A DNA stretch of 64,000 nucleotides from an uncultured Prevotella sp. (GCA_947169185.1 CAMVOS010000009.1:1-64000), one strand, 5' to 3'; positions 7,012 to 15,621 are shown, numbered from the stretch's first letter. Notes: generated from the letters alone by a model not told the origin. Translations and numbers: made by a program.

Positions 7012-7085
7012 AGCCTCTTGTCGGATTCGAACCAACGACCCCGAGATTACAAATCACGTGCTCTGGCCAACTGAGCTAAAGAGGC
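7012..7085 (-). tRNA. tRNA-Thr(TGT)
   Basis: The minus strand has acceptor GCCTCTT/AAGAGGC, a D arm with AGCTCAGTTGG, the anticodon loop TTTGTAA (TGT), and a T arm with GGTTCGAATCC. CCA is not encoded. No promoter sits between it and the SRP RNA four bases upstream, so the two are co-transcribed. Confidence 0.95.
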
Positions 7086-7089
7086 GGGT

Positions 7090-7184
7090 GGGCAGCGGTC
7101 TGCATCGCGCCGCTACAACCAAGTACCCTTGCTATGTTCCCATCCTGGGGGATTCCGAGGGAGCTGGCCGTACAGGACTGCCCG
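7090..7184 (-). ncRNA. ffs: Signal recognition particle RNA (small bacterial type)
   Basis: The minus strand carries closing helix GGGCAG/CTGCCC. Its apical hairpin has AUG/CAU closing a GGAA tetraloop, preceded by CCCCCAGG and followed by AGCAAGGGU. This is the conserved helix-8 symmetric/asymmetric loop that binds Ffh. The length of about 95 bases fits the short form without an Alu domain. The promoter TACCTTTGC at 7196-7204 precedes it, and tRNA-Thr follows after four bases, so RNase processing must release both. Confidence 0.85.
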
Positions 7185-7195
7185 TTTTTGCGGGT

Positions 7196-7204
7196 GCAAA
7201 GGTA
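7196..7204 (-). promoter_or_regulatory. Promoter -7 box of the SRP RNA/tRNA-Thr unit
   Basis: TACCTTTGC on the minus strand lies 12 bases upstream of the SRP RNA closing helix. Confidence 0.75.
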
Positions 7205-7289
7205 CGAAAAAGTTTATAGTTTAAAGATTAAAGTTTAAAGTTTTTTTTGTTTTTAACATTTCGTTACGCCTTAATTGAATATTATTGCG

Positions 7290-7298
7290 TAACTTTGC
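7290..7298 (+). promoter_or_regulatory. Promoter -7 box of the DUF4199/glycosyltransferase operon
   Basis: TAACTTTGC lies 95 bases upstream of the first gene. The leader between them is unusually GC-rich and palindromic (GCGAGCTCGC at 7317-7326; CAAGCTTG near 7348). Confidence 0.65.
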
Positions 7299-7393
7299 AC
7301 CCGACTTTGGTCGTCTGCGAGCTCGCTCACGCTCGGCACAGCTCAAGCAAGCTTGGCTCTGCGCTCGCTTAACCGCGACCTTATCACCCGATT

Positions 7394-7939
7394 ATGACAC
7401 CAGAGGAATATAAACAACTGAAGGCTTTTGCACGACAGGACGGCGCATTGCTCTCGCTGTTGTGGATTGGCGCAATGATATGCTACATCCAGGGACTGAA
7501 CAGTCCAATACTGGGCATGATAGCCATGCTGCTCATCGTTGCTTCGCCATTCTATGCAGCTAACCGTCTGCGTAAATTCCGTGACAACGCTCGCGAAGGC
7601 ATCATCTCGTTTATGCGTGCCTACGGCTATACCGTGCTGACATACTTCTATGGAGGATTGTTGTTGGCTGTAGCCATCTTTGCCTATTTCCAATTCATAG
7701 ACAACGGCTATCTACTGAGCAAGCTGATGGATGCACTAAACACGGAAGAAGGTCAACAGGTAATTAAGGCATACGGCATGGCTGACGACATCAGTCAAAG
7801 TATGGCAGAGTTGGCAAAGATGCGTCCCATAGACTATGCACTAAACATGCTGACTGTCATCATTTCGACAGGTTTCATTCTTGGACTGCCCACAGCTGCA
7901 TTGATGCAGAGGCAAACAGCAAAAGTAGAAAATCAGTAA
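7394..7939 (+). CDS. DUF4199 family membrane protein
   Basis: A 181-residue integral membrane protein. Hydrophobic segments lie at about 20-35, 38-54, 80-100 and 150-172, with short loops between. The pattern and the neighbour (a polyprenyl-type glycosyltransferase 31 bases downstream) match the DUF4199 family of Bacteroidetes. Its function is unknown; conserved adjacency suggests a partner or accessory of the glycosyltransferase. It is the first gene of a unit reaching at least to the DUF6048 gene. The spacer to the next gene consists of AAATCAGTAAATCGTAAAT-like repeats. Confidence 0.8.
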   Translation: MTPEEYKQLKAFARQDGALLSLLWIGAMICYIQGLNSPILGMIAMLLIVASPFYAANRLRKFRDNAREGIISFMRAYGYTVLTYFYGGLLLAVAIFAYFQFIDNGYLLSKLMDALNTEEGQQVIKAYGMADDISQSMAELAKMRPIDYALNMLTVIISTGFILGLPTAALMQRQTAKVENQ

Positions 7940-7970
7940 ATCGTAAATTTGTAAATCAGTAAATAACAAG

Positions 7971-8942
7971 ATGGATATATCAGTAGTAATACCTCTTTAT
8001 AATGAAGACGAGTCGCTACCCGAGCTCTACGACTGGATAGAGCGTGTGATGGCAGCAAACAACTACTCGTTCGAGGTTATCTTTGTGAACGACGGCTCTA
8101 CCGACCGCTCTTGGGAGGTCATCAACGAGCTGGCCAACCGTTCAGAACATGTAAAGGGCATCAAGTTCCGCAGGAACTATGGTAAGAGCCCCGCCTTGTA
8201 CTGTGGTTTCAAGGAGGCACAGGGCGATGTGGTCATCACGATGGATGCCGACCTTCAGGATTCGCCCGACGAGATTCCCGAGTTGTACAAGATGATTATG
8301 GAGGAGAAGTATGACTTGGTGAGCGGATACAAGCAGAACCGCAGTCAGGGCGACCCGCTGTCGAAGACCATCCCCACGAAGCTCTTTAACGCCACAACGC
8401 GCAAGGTGAGCGGCATCAAGAACTTGCATGACTTCAACTGTGGACTGAAAGCCTATCGTCGCGAAGTGGTGAAGAATATTGAGGTATTTGGCGAGATGCA
8501 CCGTTTCATTCCCTATCTGGCTAAAAATGCCGGTTTCGACAAGATTGGCGAGAAGCCCGTACACCACCAAAAACGTCAATACGGCAAGTCGAAGTTCATG
8601 GGTTGGAACCGTTTCGTTAACGGCTATCTGGATCTGATGACGCTGTGGTTCCTGGGCACGTTTGGCAAGAAACCCATGCACGTATTCGGATTCCTGGGCA
8701 CCATCGTGTTTATCATCGGTTTCTTCTCTGCCCTATTCTTAGGCGTAGAGAAGGCGTGGGCTCTGTATCAGGGTGTTCCCATGCGACTGGTCACCAATTC
8801 GCCGTATTTCTACATCGCGCTGACTATGATGATGATTGGTACGCAGCTGTTCCTAGCAGGTTTCCTGGGCGACCTCATCAGCCGCAACAGTGCCGGACGT
8901 AACGAATATCAAATAGAAGAGAACATCAGATGCGGAAAATAG
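7971..8942 (+). CDS. Glycosyltransferase family 2, polyprenyl-phosphate type (GtrB/DPM-like)
   Basis: A 323-residue protein. The GT-A fold starts MDISVVIPLYNEDESLPELY, with VNDGSTDRSWEV and the metal-binding MDADLQDSPDEIPEL (DxD-like, about 86-90). After KRQYGKSKFMGWNRFVNGYLDL come two transmembrane helices (about 232-252 and 275-300). This layout is typical of enzymes that load a sugar onto undecaprenyl or dolichyl phosphate at the cytoplasmic face of the inner membrane. The donor sugar cannot be deduced. The stop overlaps the start of the following lipoprotein gene by 13 bases, indicating translational coupling. Confidence 0.9.
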   Translation: MDISVVIPLYNEDESLPELYDWIERVMAANNYSFEVIFVNDGSTDRSWEVINELANRSEHVKGIKFRRNYGKSPALYCGFKEAQGDVVITMDADLQDSPDEIPELYKMIMEEKYDLVSGYKQNRSQGDPLSKTIPTKLFNATTRKVSGIKNLHDFNCGLKAYRREVVKNIEVFGEMHRFIPYLAKNAGFDKIGEKPVHHQKRQYGKSKFMGWNRFVNGYLDLMTLWFLGTFGKKPMHVFGFLGTIVFIIGFFSALFLGVEKAWALYQGVPMRLVTNSPYFYIALTMMMIGTQLFLAGFLGDLISRNSAGRNEYQIEENIRCGK

Positions 8943-9451
8943 TCGTGGTGTGCCTGATAGGGCTTATCGTCGCTGCCTGTTCCAGCCTGGACTGCCCTGT
9001 ACAGAACAGTGTATATACCGTTTATAACCTGAAGAAGGCTGACGGTACACGCGATACGCTGCTCAAAGATACGCTTTTTGTATTGACGAATCGAGCCGAC
9101 AGTACCGACACGATTATCAGCAGGAAAATCACAGGCAATGTCGAGCTGAACTGCTTTTTTGGCACATCAGCCCACACCTTCGACTTGCCCATCAGCTATA
9201 CGCAGCCGGAAGACGTGCTATACATGATGGTCTACAGTGCTTCGCAGGTCATATATGTCGACACAGTACGCATCAAGAAAGAGAATATCCCACACTTTGA
9301 ATCGGTAGATTGTCAGGCGGCCTATTTCCACGAGATTACGTCGGTAACGACCACCCATAACGTCATCGACTCTATAGTTATTAACAACCCCCACGTGAAC
9401 TATGACGCAACGACGGCACATTTCAACATCTATTTCAAGGCTGACCGTTAG
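8930..9451 (+). CDS. DUF6452 family lipoprotein
   Basis: A 173-residue protein with lipoprotein signal MRKIVVVCLIGLIVAACSSL (Cys17). The mature domain is rich in beta strands, with NSVYTVYNL, LLKDTLFVLTNRADSTDTII and a C-terminal HFNIYFKADR. It corresponds to the DUF6452 group found next to DUF6048 genes in Bacteroidales. It overlaps the glycosyltransferase upstream by 13 bases and the DUF6048 gene downstream by 50 bases. Probably outer-membrane attached; its function is unknown. Confidence 0.75.
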   Translation: MRKIVVVCLIGLIVAACSSLDCPVQNSVYTVYNLKKADGTRDTLLKDTLFVLTNRADSTDTIISRKITGNVELNCFFGTSAHTFDLPISYTQPEDVLYMMVYSASQVIYVDTVRIKKENIPHFESVDCQAAYFHEITSVTTTHNVIDSIVINNPHVNYDATTAHFNIYFKADR

Positions 9452-10100
9452 TCTGTTGTTGCTCGTTATGGGCATGGGCAGTACACAAGCGCAGGTCACC
9501 AAGATGTTCCGGTTGGAAAAAGACTCCATCCCTTTGTTCTGTGGCTTCTCTGTGTCGTTCGACTTAGTGGGACCTGCCATGTTGATGATGAGTGATCATG
9601 GTGAATACGAAGGTGCCTTGCGTATCAATCTGCACGACCAGTGGTTCCCCATCTTCGAATTAGGATTGGGACGTGCCAATCATGAGAACGACGAAGTGAC
9701 GGGACTGACCTATAAGACTACCGCACCCTATTTCCGATTGGGTATGGACTGGAACATCCTGAGGAAGAAACACCAGGCTAATCGCATGTATGCTGGTTTC
9801 CGCTATGCTTTTACAAGTTACAAGGTCGACATTATCCGTGCTGACCTGCCTGACCCCGTATGGCAGACGAAAACGGGCTTCGGCGTCGAGGGCATGGGGT
9901 GTAATATGCATTGGATGGAACTGGTGTTAGGCATTGACGCCAAAGTGTTTGGACCGTTGCATTTGGGCTGGACCGTCAGATACAAGCGCCGCCTATTCCA
10001 TAACGACGGCACATTAGGTGCCACATGGTATGTGCCAGGCTTTGGCATCAACGACAAAGAAAACCTTGCTGCCAACTTCAATGTCATTATCGACATCTGA
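9402..10100 (+). CDS. DUF6048 family outer-membrane barrel-like protein
   Basis: A 232-residue protein with a signal peptide ending near GSTQAQ (about residue 30). Alternating hydrophobic/aromatic strands follow (FCGFSVSFDLVGPAML, YFRLGMDWNIL, MYAGFRYAFTSYKVDI, LHLGWTVRYKRRLF) and a terminal strand LAANFNVIIDI, as in small outer-membrane beta barrels. The family call DUF6048 rests on sequence pattern and the DUF6452 neighbour. The start ATG lies 50 bases inside the preceding gene in another frame, an unusually long overlap. Confidence 0.75.
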   Translation: MTQRRHISTSISRLTVSLLLLVMGMGSTQAQVTKMFRLEKDSIPLFCGFSVSFDLVGPAMLMMSDHGEYEGALRINLHDQWFPIFELGLGRANHENDEVTGLTYKTTAPYFRLGMDWNILRKKHQANRMYAGFRYAFTSYKVDIIRADLPDPVWQTKTGFGVEGMGCNMHWMELVLGIDAKVFGPLHLGWTVRYKRRLFHNDGTLGATWYVPGFGINDKENLAANFNVIIDI

Positions 10101-10154
10101 TTTTTCGAAACATCGAAAAAACGAAACATCGAAAATAACGAAAAAGAAAAAACT

Positions 10155-11183
10155 ATGACTAATAACCGACAAAAACGCCTCCTATGGCAAATACCTTTCC
10201 TTGTACTGCTCATTGTTGGCACCATTCTCATTATTCGCCAACAACGCTCTACACCCTATCAGAAGAATAGCGGTATGACCTTTGGTACGACCTATCATAT
10301 CACTTATCAGTATTCTGAAGACCTACAGGACGAAATAGAAGCAGAACTGAAAAAGGTTGACGACAAGTTCTCGATGTTCAACAGTCAGTCAGTCGTAGCA
10401 CGTCTGAATAAGGGACAAAAACCAGAACTGAGCAGCGACTTCATCGATGTTTTCAAGTTGGCACGTCAGGTATCAGAAGACACCAATGGCGCCTTTGACA
10501 TCACAGTGGCTCCACTGGTCAACGCCTGGGGCTTCGGATTCAAACACGAACAGATGCCCACTAAAGAGCAAGTAGACAGTCTGCGCCAACTCATTGGTTA
10601 TCAATATGTCACCCTACAAGGCAATCACATTACAATGCAAAAGCCAGGCATGATGCTCGACTTTTCAGCCATTGCCAAAGGCTATGGTGTCGACGTAGTG
10701 GCTCAGTTGTTGGAGCGTCACGACATCAAGAACTTCATGGTTGAGATAGGCGGTGAGATCATTACACGAGGCATCAATCCAGAACGCGTGCCCTGGAAGA
10801 TAGGCGTCAACAAGCCTAACGAAGATGCGCTCAACGAGACTCATGAGCTGCAGACCATTCTCAACGTAACAGACAAAGCGATGGCCACCAGCGGCAACTA
10901 TCGGAACTTTTATATCAAGGAAGGCAAAAAATTCGCTCATACCATCGACCCGAAAACAGGTTTCCCCGTTCAGCACACCCTGTTGTCTGCCACCGTATTG
11001 GCCAACCGCTGTGCCATAGCTGATGCCTATGCCACCTCATTCATGGTGATGGGGATGGATGGTGCCATAGAGATTCTGGAACGCCATAAGGAGCTGATGG
11101 CCTACCTTATCTACACAGACAAGAAAGGTAATCTGGTTGTGTGGTACTCACCATCGCTAAAAGACAAGATTGTCAAAGACTAA
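10155..11183 (+). CDS. apbE: FAD:protein FMN transferase (ApbE)
   Basis: A 342-residue protein with an N-terminal membrane anchor (IPFLVLLIVGTILII, about 14-28). The ApbE domain has MTFGTTYHITY, FSMFNSQSVVARLNKG, DFSAIAKGYGVDVVA, VEIGGEI, MATSGNYRNFY, HTIDPKTGFPV and the metal/FAD site ADAYATSFMVMG. It transfers FMN from FAD to Thr/Ser of flavoproteins such as NqrB/NqrC and RnfG on the periplasmic side. The 54-base spacer upstream is made of CGAAACATCGAAAA repeats, and the Crp-like gene follows after 3 bases, so they are co-transcribed. Confidence 0.93.
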   Translation: MTNNRQKRLLWQIPFLVLLIVGTILIIRQQRSTPYQKNSGMTFGTTYHITYQYSEDLQDEIEAELKKVDDKFSMFNSQSVVARLNKGQKPELSSDFIDVFKLARQVSEDTNGAFDITVAPLVNAWGFGFKHEQMPTKEQVDSLRQLIGYQYVTLQGNHITMQKPGMMLDFSAIAKGYGVDVVAQLLERHDIKNFMVEIGGEIITRGINPERVPWKIGVNKPNEDALNETHELQTILNVTDKAMATSGNYRNFYIKEGKKFAHTIDPKTGFPVQHTLLSATVLANRCAIADAYATSFMVMGMDGAIEILERHKELMAYLIYTDKKGNLVVWYSPSLKDKIVKD

Positions 11184-11186
11184 AGC

Positions 11187-11861
11187 ATGGACAATGGTCT
11201 GAAAATATACGACAAGCTGTTGCAGTTCACGCTCTTTCAGGGCATGAGCCATGCCGATCTGATGGAAGTGGTGGGCCATACCAAGTTGGGGTTTTCCAAA
11301 CATCCCGAAGGACAACGTATCGTTAAAGAAGGCGATTTCTGCGACCATATCATCTTCCTCACGACAGGTTCCCTATCCGTCGAAACCATAAGCTACGACC
11401 ATACTTGTCGTGTCTGCGAGACGGTTAATGCGCCATACGCCATACAACCCGAACAACTTTTCGGACTCACCCAGCGCTATACATCAACATTCAAGACGCT
11501 CACAGACTGTAGCTTCATCACAATAGACAAGCAGGAAATCATGTTACTATTAGAAACCCAGCTGGTATTCCGCCTCAACATGCTAAACTTGCTGGCTGCA
11601 GATGCACAACGTCAGCGACAAAGTGCCTGGCGCAGTGCCCCTCAGTCGCTACGTCAACGTATTACGCGCTTCTTTTTCTCACGATGCCTCTACCCGGCAG
11701 GTCCCAAGACGTTCTATATCCTGATGAACCAACTGGCTGACGAACTCAACGACAGTCGCCTCGACATCAGCCGTGCCCTCAACGCCATGCAGGCTAACGG
11801 CCTGCTCACTCTACATCGTGGACGTATCGAGATACCTATGCTCGAACGGTTACTGATGTAA
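11187..11861 (+). CDS. Crp/Fnr-family transcriptional regulator
   Basis: A 224-residue protein. Residues 10-115 form a cyclic-nucleotide-binding-like beta roll (EGQRIVKEGDFCDHIIFLTTGSLSV), but the phosphate-binding cassette is not the canonical RAAT form, so the ligand is uncertain. A long dimer helix follows, then a winged HTH (LADELNDSRLDISRALNAMQANGLLTLHRG, about 175-205). It begins 3 bases after apbE. Such regulators in Bacteroidales often sense redox or metabolic state; the target is not evident here. Confidence 0.85.
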   Translation: MDNGLKIYDKLLQFTLFQGMSHADLMEVVGHTKLGFSKHPEGQRIVKEGDFCDHIIFLTTGSLSVETISYDHTCRVCETVNAPYAIQPEQLFGLTQRYTSTFKTLTDCSFITIDKQEIMLLLETQLVFRLNMLNLLAADAQRQRQSAWRSAPQSLRQRITRFFFSRCLYPAGPKTFYILMNQLADELNDSRLDISRALNAMQANGLLTLHRGRIEIPMLERLLM

Positions 11862-11903
11862 AATTGAGATATTGAGATAATGAGATAATGAGAAATTGAG
11901 ATA

Positions 11904-12452
11904 ATGAAAAAAGCCTTTTACCTTTCTACCCTTTTACTGTTCTGCCTTTTCATGTCCTGTGGCAATCGGCAACAGCTCAAGTCGTTCAATAATGTGATGA
12001 CAGGCGACGACAGTCTGGCCATTGAGCTAGGCAATTCGAATATCATCCAATACCATAGTGACGACCTGGACCTCGACATCAATTACCCCAGCTATCTGCG
12101 CCATCAGTATCTGGCAGGCGATCAGATGGAAGTATTCATGACTGACGACGTATCCTTGTCGTTTATGGTTCAGGACCTGCAAAAGGGTGACGACATTTTC
12201 CGCACCCCAGGTCAGCAACTGATGGGGATGGGTGCAGAACTTATTGAAGCAGGTGACAACTACAGCATCCACCAAGGTACAGAGGGTGAATTGGATTATT
12301 ATGGTAAAGTCATTGATGACTCAACACGCTTCATCACTGTCATACTGCGCTACAACCCTCATCAGGCAGAAGCGGCAGAGCCTTTGCGTCAGTTAGTGCG
12401 CGACTACGTGCCAAGTCGTGCGATGCATTCACGGAGCGACTCTTCCCAATAG
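11904..12452 (+). CDS. Uncharacterised lipoprotein
   Basis: A 182-residue lipoprotein with signal MKKAFYLSTLLLFCLFMSCG (Cys19). The mature part contains HSDDLDLDINYPSYLRHQYL and MVQDLQKGDDIFRTPGQQL. I recognise no named family. The spacer before it is a string of GAGATAATGA-type repeats. Its last 49 bases overlap the end of the convergent rfbD gene, so the tail RAMHSRSDSSQ is read from DNA that also encodes the RfbD C-terminus. Probably outer-membrane attached. Confidence 0.75.
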   Translation: MKKAFYLSTLLLFCLFMSCGNRQQLKSFNNVMTGDDSLAIELGNSNIIQYHSDDLDLDINYPSYLRHQYLAGDQMEVFMTDDVSLSFMVQDLQKGDDIFRTPGQQLMGMGAELIEAGDNYSIHQGTEGELDYYGKVIDDSTRFITVILRYNPHQAEAAEPLRQLVRDYVPSRAMHSRSDSSQ

Positions 12453-13258
12453 GGGACCTCCAATCCGTAGGTCTGCTTGATTTTTGTTTTGTCAAGCACA
12501 GAATAGTGTGGACGGGCTGCTGGTGTAGGATACTCAGAAGTATGAAGTGGCCTTACATGACATGACGTAATACCTGCTATGCGATGAATGGCTTTAGTAA
12601 AATCATACCATGAGATGACACCCTCGTTCGAAAAATGATAGATGCCGGGCTTGACACCCTGATTGATGGCAGTCATGATGCATACTGCCAAGTCACGTGC
12701 ATAGGTTGGTGTACCTATCTGGTCGAAAATAACACCCAGCTCAGGTTTCTCGTTACCCAACCGCATCATGGTCTTTACGAAATTATTACCAAACGTGGAA
12801 TATAGCCAAGCTGTACGGACAATCATCGAACGCTCACAGAGCTTCTGGACATTCAACTCACCCACCAGTTTGGTACGTCCATAGACACTGTTCGGACAGG
12901 TATCGTCATCCTCGACATAAGGGGTATGCTTCGTACCGTCAAAGACGTAATCCGTCGAGATCTGAATCATCCAGCCTCCGCGACGTCCCATGGCATGTGC
13001 CAGATAAGCAGGAGCCTCAGCATTCAGCAGTTGACAGAGTTGCTCGTTATCCTCAGCCTTGTCTACAGCAGTATAGGCTGCACAGTTTACGATACCATCA
13101 ATCTTGTATTGCTCGACGAAAGCCTCAATAGCAGTCTGATTAGTAATATCAAGCTCTGCAACGTCAGTATTATAATATGTATATTGCGGATTCTCCTTCT
13201 CCAGCAACTGCATCTCGTTGCCCAATTGGCCATTACAGCCTGTTATCAGTATATTCAT
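12404..13258 (-). CDS. rfbD: dTDP-4-dehydrorhamnose reductase
   Basis: A 284-residue short-chain dehydrogenase: MNILITGCNGQLGNEM (Rossmann glycine motif), DITNQTAIEAFV, VNCAAYTAVDKAEDN, ISTDYVFDG and the catalytic SVYGRTKLVGE (YxxxK). It makes dTDP-L-rhamnose for surface polysaccharide using NADPH. The ATG at 13258 is preferred over a TTG three codons upstream because it agrees with family N-termini and removes an overlap with the preceding gene, whose stop ends 1 base before it. It is co-directional with the DUF4924 gene. The 3' end overlaps the convergent lipoprotein by 49 bases. Confidence 0.93.
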   Translation of the reverse strand: MNILITGCNGQLGNEMQLLEKENPQYTYYNTDVAELDITNQTAIEAFVEQYKIDGIVNCAAYTAVDKAEDNEQLCQLLNAEAPAYLAHAMGRRGGWMIQISTDYVFDGTKHTPYVEDDDTCPNSVYGRTKLVGELNVQKLCERSMIVRTAWLYSTFGNNFVKTMMRLGNEKPELGVIFDQIGTPTYARDLAVCIMTAINQGVKPGIYHFSNEGVISWYDFTKAIHRIAGITSCHVRPLHTSEYPTPAARPHYSVLDKTKIKQTYGLEVPYWEESLRECIARLGT

Positions 13259-13259
13259 C

Positions 13260-13805
13260 TTATTCAAACTTCAGTCCTTCTTCTTTATCTTTTTTATAAT
13301 AGTCAGAGAGCATACCAATAAAGGTTGTAATCTCCTTGATGGCATGACTGGTGCTTGGCGTAATCTCTTTTTTCTGTAAACGCAGCATCATCACGCCATA
13401 GAGCGAGTTCAGACATGTCTCCACCTCGTTTTCGTCCTTATTGGCGCCATGGTTTCGAAGTTCCACGATAAAGGGAAGCACCTTGTAGTACTCCGCATTG
13501 TAGAAAGGAAACTTGGTAGATTCAAGCAACTGGACATGCAGTTCCAATAACTGTTGCATCACAACCTTATTAATCTGCAAATGTCCTTGTTCACGACAAT
13601 CTTCCTGATTCATCATACGAATCAGGTTACCATACCAGTCAGTCAGTTCCTCTTTCTGTTCGTCATCATAGTCAAAACGCTCAACGTACTCCTTTCGGAT
13701 TCTCGACAGCGAGCAGCCAAAGGCACGAATAACATCTTCAACCTGCCACATATAAAGCAGGTATTCAGCAATATTGCTTTTACGTAACTCTTGTGCTATA
13801 AACAC
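13260..13805 (-). CDS. DUF4924 family protein
   Basis: A 181-residue, highly helical cytosolic protein starting at GTG: FIAQELRKSNIAEYLLYMWQ, VEDVIRAFGCSLSRIRKEY. The pattern matches DUF4924 of Bacteroidetes. GTG at 13805 gives the conserved N-terminus and is preceded by AAAG. It lies 1 base from rfbD, so both are on one transcript. No biochemical function is known. Confidence 0.8.
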   Translation of the reverse strand: MFIAQELRKSNIAEYLLYMWQVEDVIRAFGCSLSRIRKEYVERFDYDDEQKEELTDWYGNLIRMMNQEDCREQGHLQINKVVMQQLLELHVQLLESTKFPFYNAEYYKVLPFIVELRNHGANKDENEVETCLNSLYGVMMLRLQKKEITPSTSHAIKEITTFIGMLSDYYKKDKEEGLKFE

Positions 13806-13836
13806 CTTTACTATTACAATTTAACGATTATACGAT

Positions 13837-14502
13837 TTAAAAAAACCTGAAAAGGTTGGTCACAGTACCAAACAGCGAGATGGCTGCAAACAACGTCACA
13901 ATAGCACCAATGATTTGATTGATAATGCGAATACCATGGGTGTCAAATATTGTACGAACCTTGTCTACCAACCACGACAGGCCGTACCACCATAACAATG
14001 CACCACCAACAATACTGGCAAAACCTACCAACATCTCGAACGGATGGTCAGGGATGACAAAGGCAAACTGAGCGAACAAAGCCATGAACAGGAAGATGAT
14101 GAGTGGGTTGGAGAACGTCACCAGGAATGCCGTCCACGCGTTATACCACAGCGTACCCTTCTGTTGGCCAGACTGGTGCATATTCTTCGTAGGATCACTA
14201 CGCCACGTATAAACGCCGAATGCCAGCAACAATATGGAGCCGATAATCTGGAGGTAGAACTTGTTCTGGTCGTTATTCACGAAATCCATCACAAAAGCCA
14301 TACCAAAACCTGTGATGCCCGCATAAATAATATCGCTCGCTGCAGCACCCAATCCCGTAGCAAGGCCATAACTGCGTCCCTTGTTCAGTGTACGCTGAAC
14401 GCAAAGGATGCCCACAGGCCCCATTGGAGCAGATGCTATCATGCCTATCAGCATGCCTTTGAACACCAAGTCTACTATGTTAATATGTATTGGAAATGCC
14501 AT
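13837..14502 (-). CDS. LysE/RhtB-family exporter
   Basis: A 221-residue, six-helix membrane protein: AFPIHINIVDLVFKGMLIGM, then IASAPMGPVGILCVQRTLNK (the LysE hallmark after helix 1), FGMAFVMDFV, ILLLAFGVYTWRS and FLVTFSNPLIIFLFMALFAQ. The family exports amino acids or related small molecules across the inner membrane; the substrate is unknown. The start is set at 14502. A longer frame begins 22 codons upstream, but it would read across the promoter box at 14511-14518. That leaves a leader of only a few bases. Confidence 0.85.
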   Translation of the reverse strand: MAFPIHINIVDLVFKGMLIGMIASAPMGPVGILCVQRTLNKGRSYGLATGLGAAASDIIYAGITGFGMAFVMDFVNNDQNKFYLQIIGSILLLAFGVYTWRSDPTKNMHQSGQQKGTLWYNAWTAFLVTFSNPLIIFLFMALFAQFAFVIPDHPFEMLVGFASIVGGALLWWYGLSWLVDKVRTIFDTHGIRIINQIIGAIVTLFAAISLFGTVTNLFRFF

Positions 14503-14510
14503 ATCGACGA

Positions 14511-14518
14511 CAAAGGTA
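14511..14518 (-). promoter_or_regulatory. Promoter -7 box of the LysE-type gene
   Basis: The minus strand reads TACCTTTG, eight bases before ATG at 14502. Confidence 0.7.
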
Positions 14519-14549
14519 CAAAAAAAACAGGAAATATTTTGCAGTAAAG

Positions 14550-14588
14550 GCATTTTTTTACTTTTCACTTTTCACTTTTCACTTTTTT
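14550..14588. repeat. CTTTTCA short tandem repeat
   Basis: Three to four ACTTTTC units lie in the spacer between the divergent LysE-type and ROK kinase promoters. Confidence 0.7.
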
Positions 14589-14592
14589 TTCG

Positions 14593-14600
14593 TACCTTTG
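14593..14600 (+). promoter_or_regulatory. Promoter -7 box of the ROK kinase
   Basis: TACCTTTG lies 31 bases upstream of the ATG at 14632. Confidence 0.75.
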
Positions 14601-14631
14601 TAGGCAGAATTACAAAATAAAGACTTAAAAC

Positions 14632-15621
14632 ATGATGAACGAACAACAAGGAATCAAGCCGTACGTCATCGGCTTAGACTTAGGAGGTACCAATTCTGTA
14701 TTCGGTATTGTAGATGCACGCGGCGACATTAAGGCTACTACAGCCATTAAAACAGGTGGATTCACACTGGCTGAAGACTACGTCAATGCAGCAGTCGAAG
14801 CACTACAACCCATCATCGAGCAGGTGGGTGGCATTGAGAAGATCAAGGCTATGGGTATTGGTGCACCAAATGGTAACTATTATAACGGGACGATTGAGTT
14901 CGCTCCTAATCTGCCTTGGGCTCATGACGACATTGTACCCCTAGCCAAGATGTTCAGTGAGAGACTCGGCGGTATTCCCGTAGCCCTTACCAACGATGCC
15001 AATGCGGCTGCACTTGGCGAGATGGTATATGGTGTCGCTCGTGGCATGAAGAATTTCATCGTCATCACACTTGGAACAGGCGTTGGTTCAGGTATTGTCG
15101 TTAATGGTCAATTGCTCTATGGCCACGACGGTTTCGCTGGCGAACTTGGTCATGTCACAATGGTTCGTGGCGAGGAAGGGCGTCTATGTGGCTGTGGCCG
15201 CACTGGGTGTCTGGAGACCTACTGCTCGGCTACTGGTGTAGCACGCACAGCACGCGAAATGCTCAGCAAGACCGACCGTCCTTCTATCCTACGTGAAATA
15301 AACCCTGACGACATCACTTCTCTTGACGTCTCCATAGCTGCAAGCAAAGGCGACGCAATGGCTCAGGAGATTTATGCCTTCACAGGCAAAATGCTGGGAG
15401 AAGCATGTGCAGACTTCACCGCCTTCTCCAGTCCTGAAGCCTTCATCTTCTTCGGAGGTATGGTTAAGGCTGGCGATCTGATTATGAATCCTATCAAACA
15501 GGCCTACGATGCACATGTCATGAACATCTTCCGTGGTAAGGCCCAGTTCCTGGTTAGCGGACTCGATGGCGCTTCCGCAGCTGTTCTAGGAGCTTCCGCC
15601 ATTGGTTGGGAAATACAATAG
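14632..15621 (+). CDS. ROK-family sugar kinase (probable glucokinase)
   Basis: A 329-residue protein. The phosphate-1 motif is YVIGLDLGGTNSVFGIVD (about 11-28) and the catalytic region is PVALTNDANAAALGEM. The phosphate-2 motif is VITLGTGVGSGIV. The ROK zinc site is GELGHVTMVRGEEGRLCGCG followed by RTGCLE. This is the usual Bacteroidetes glucokinase layout; N-acetylmannosamine or mannose kinase activity cannot be excluded. It is monocistronic, with its own promoter and terminator. Confidence 0.9.
   Translation: MMNEQQGIKPYVIGLDLGGTNSVFGIVDARGDIKATTAIKTGGFTLAEDYVNAAVEALQPIIEQVGGIEKIKAMGIGAPNGNYYNGTIEFAPNLPWAHDDIVPLAKMFSERLGGIPVALTNDANAAALGEMVYGVARGMKNFIVITLGTGVGSGIVVNGQLLYGHDGFAGELGHVTMVRGEEGRLCGCGRTGCLETYCSATGVARTAREMLSKTDRPSILREINPDDITSLDVSIAASKGDAMAQEIYAFTGKMLGEACADFTAFSSPEAFIFFGGMVKAGDLIMNPIKQAYDAHVMNIFRGKAQFLVSGLDGASAAVLGASAIGWEIQ

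Noticed and set aside
14503..14568. Longer N-terminus for the LysE-type exporter
   Set aside because: It would read across the promoter box; the conserved family start lies at 14502.
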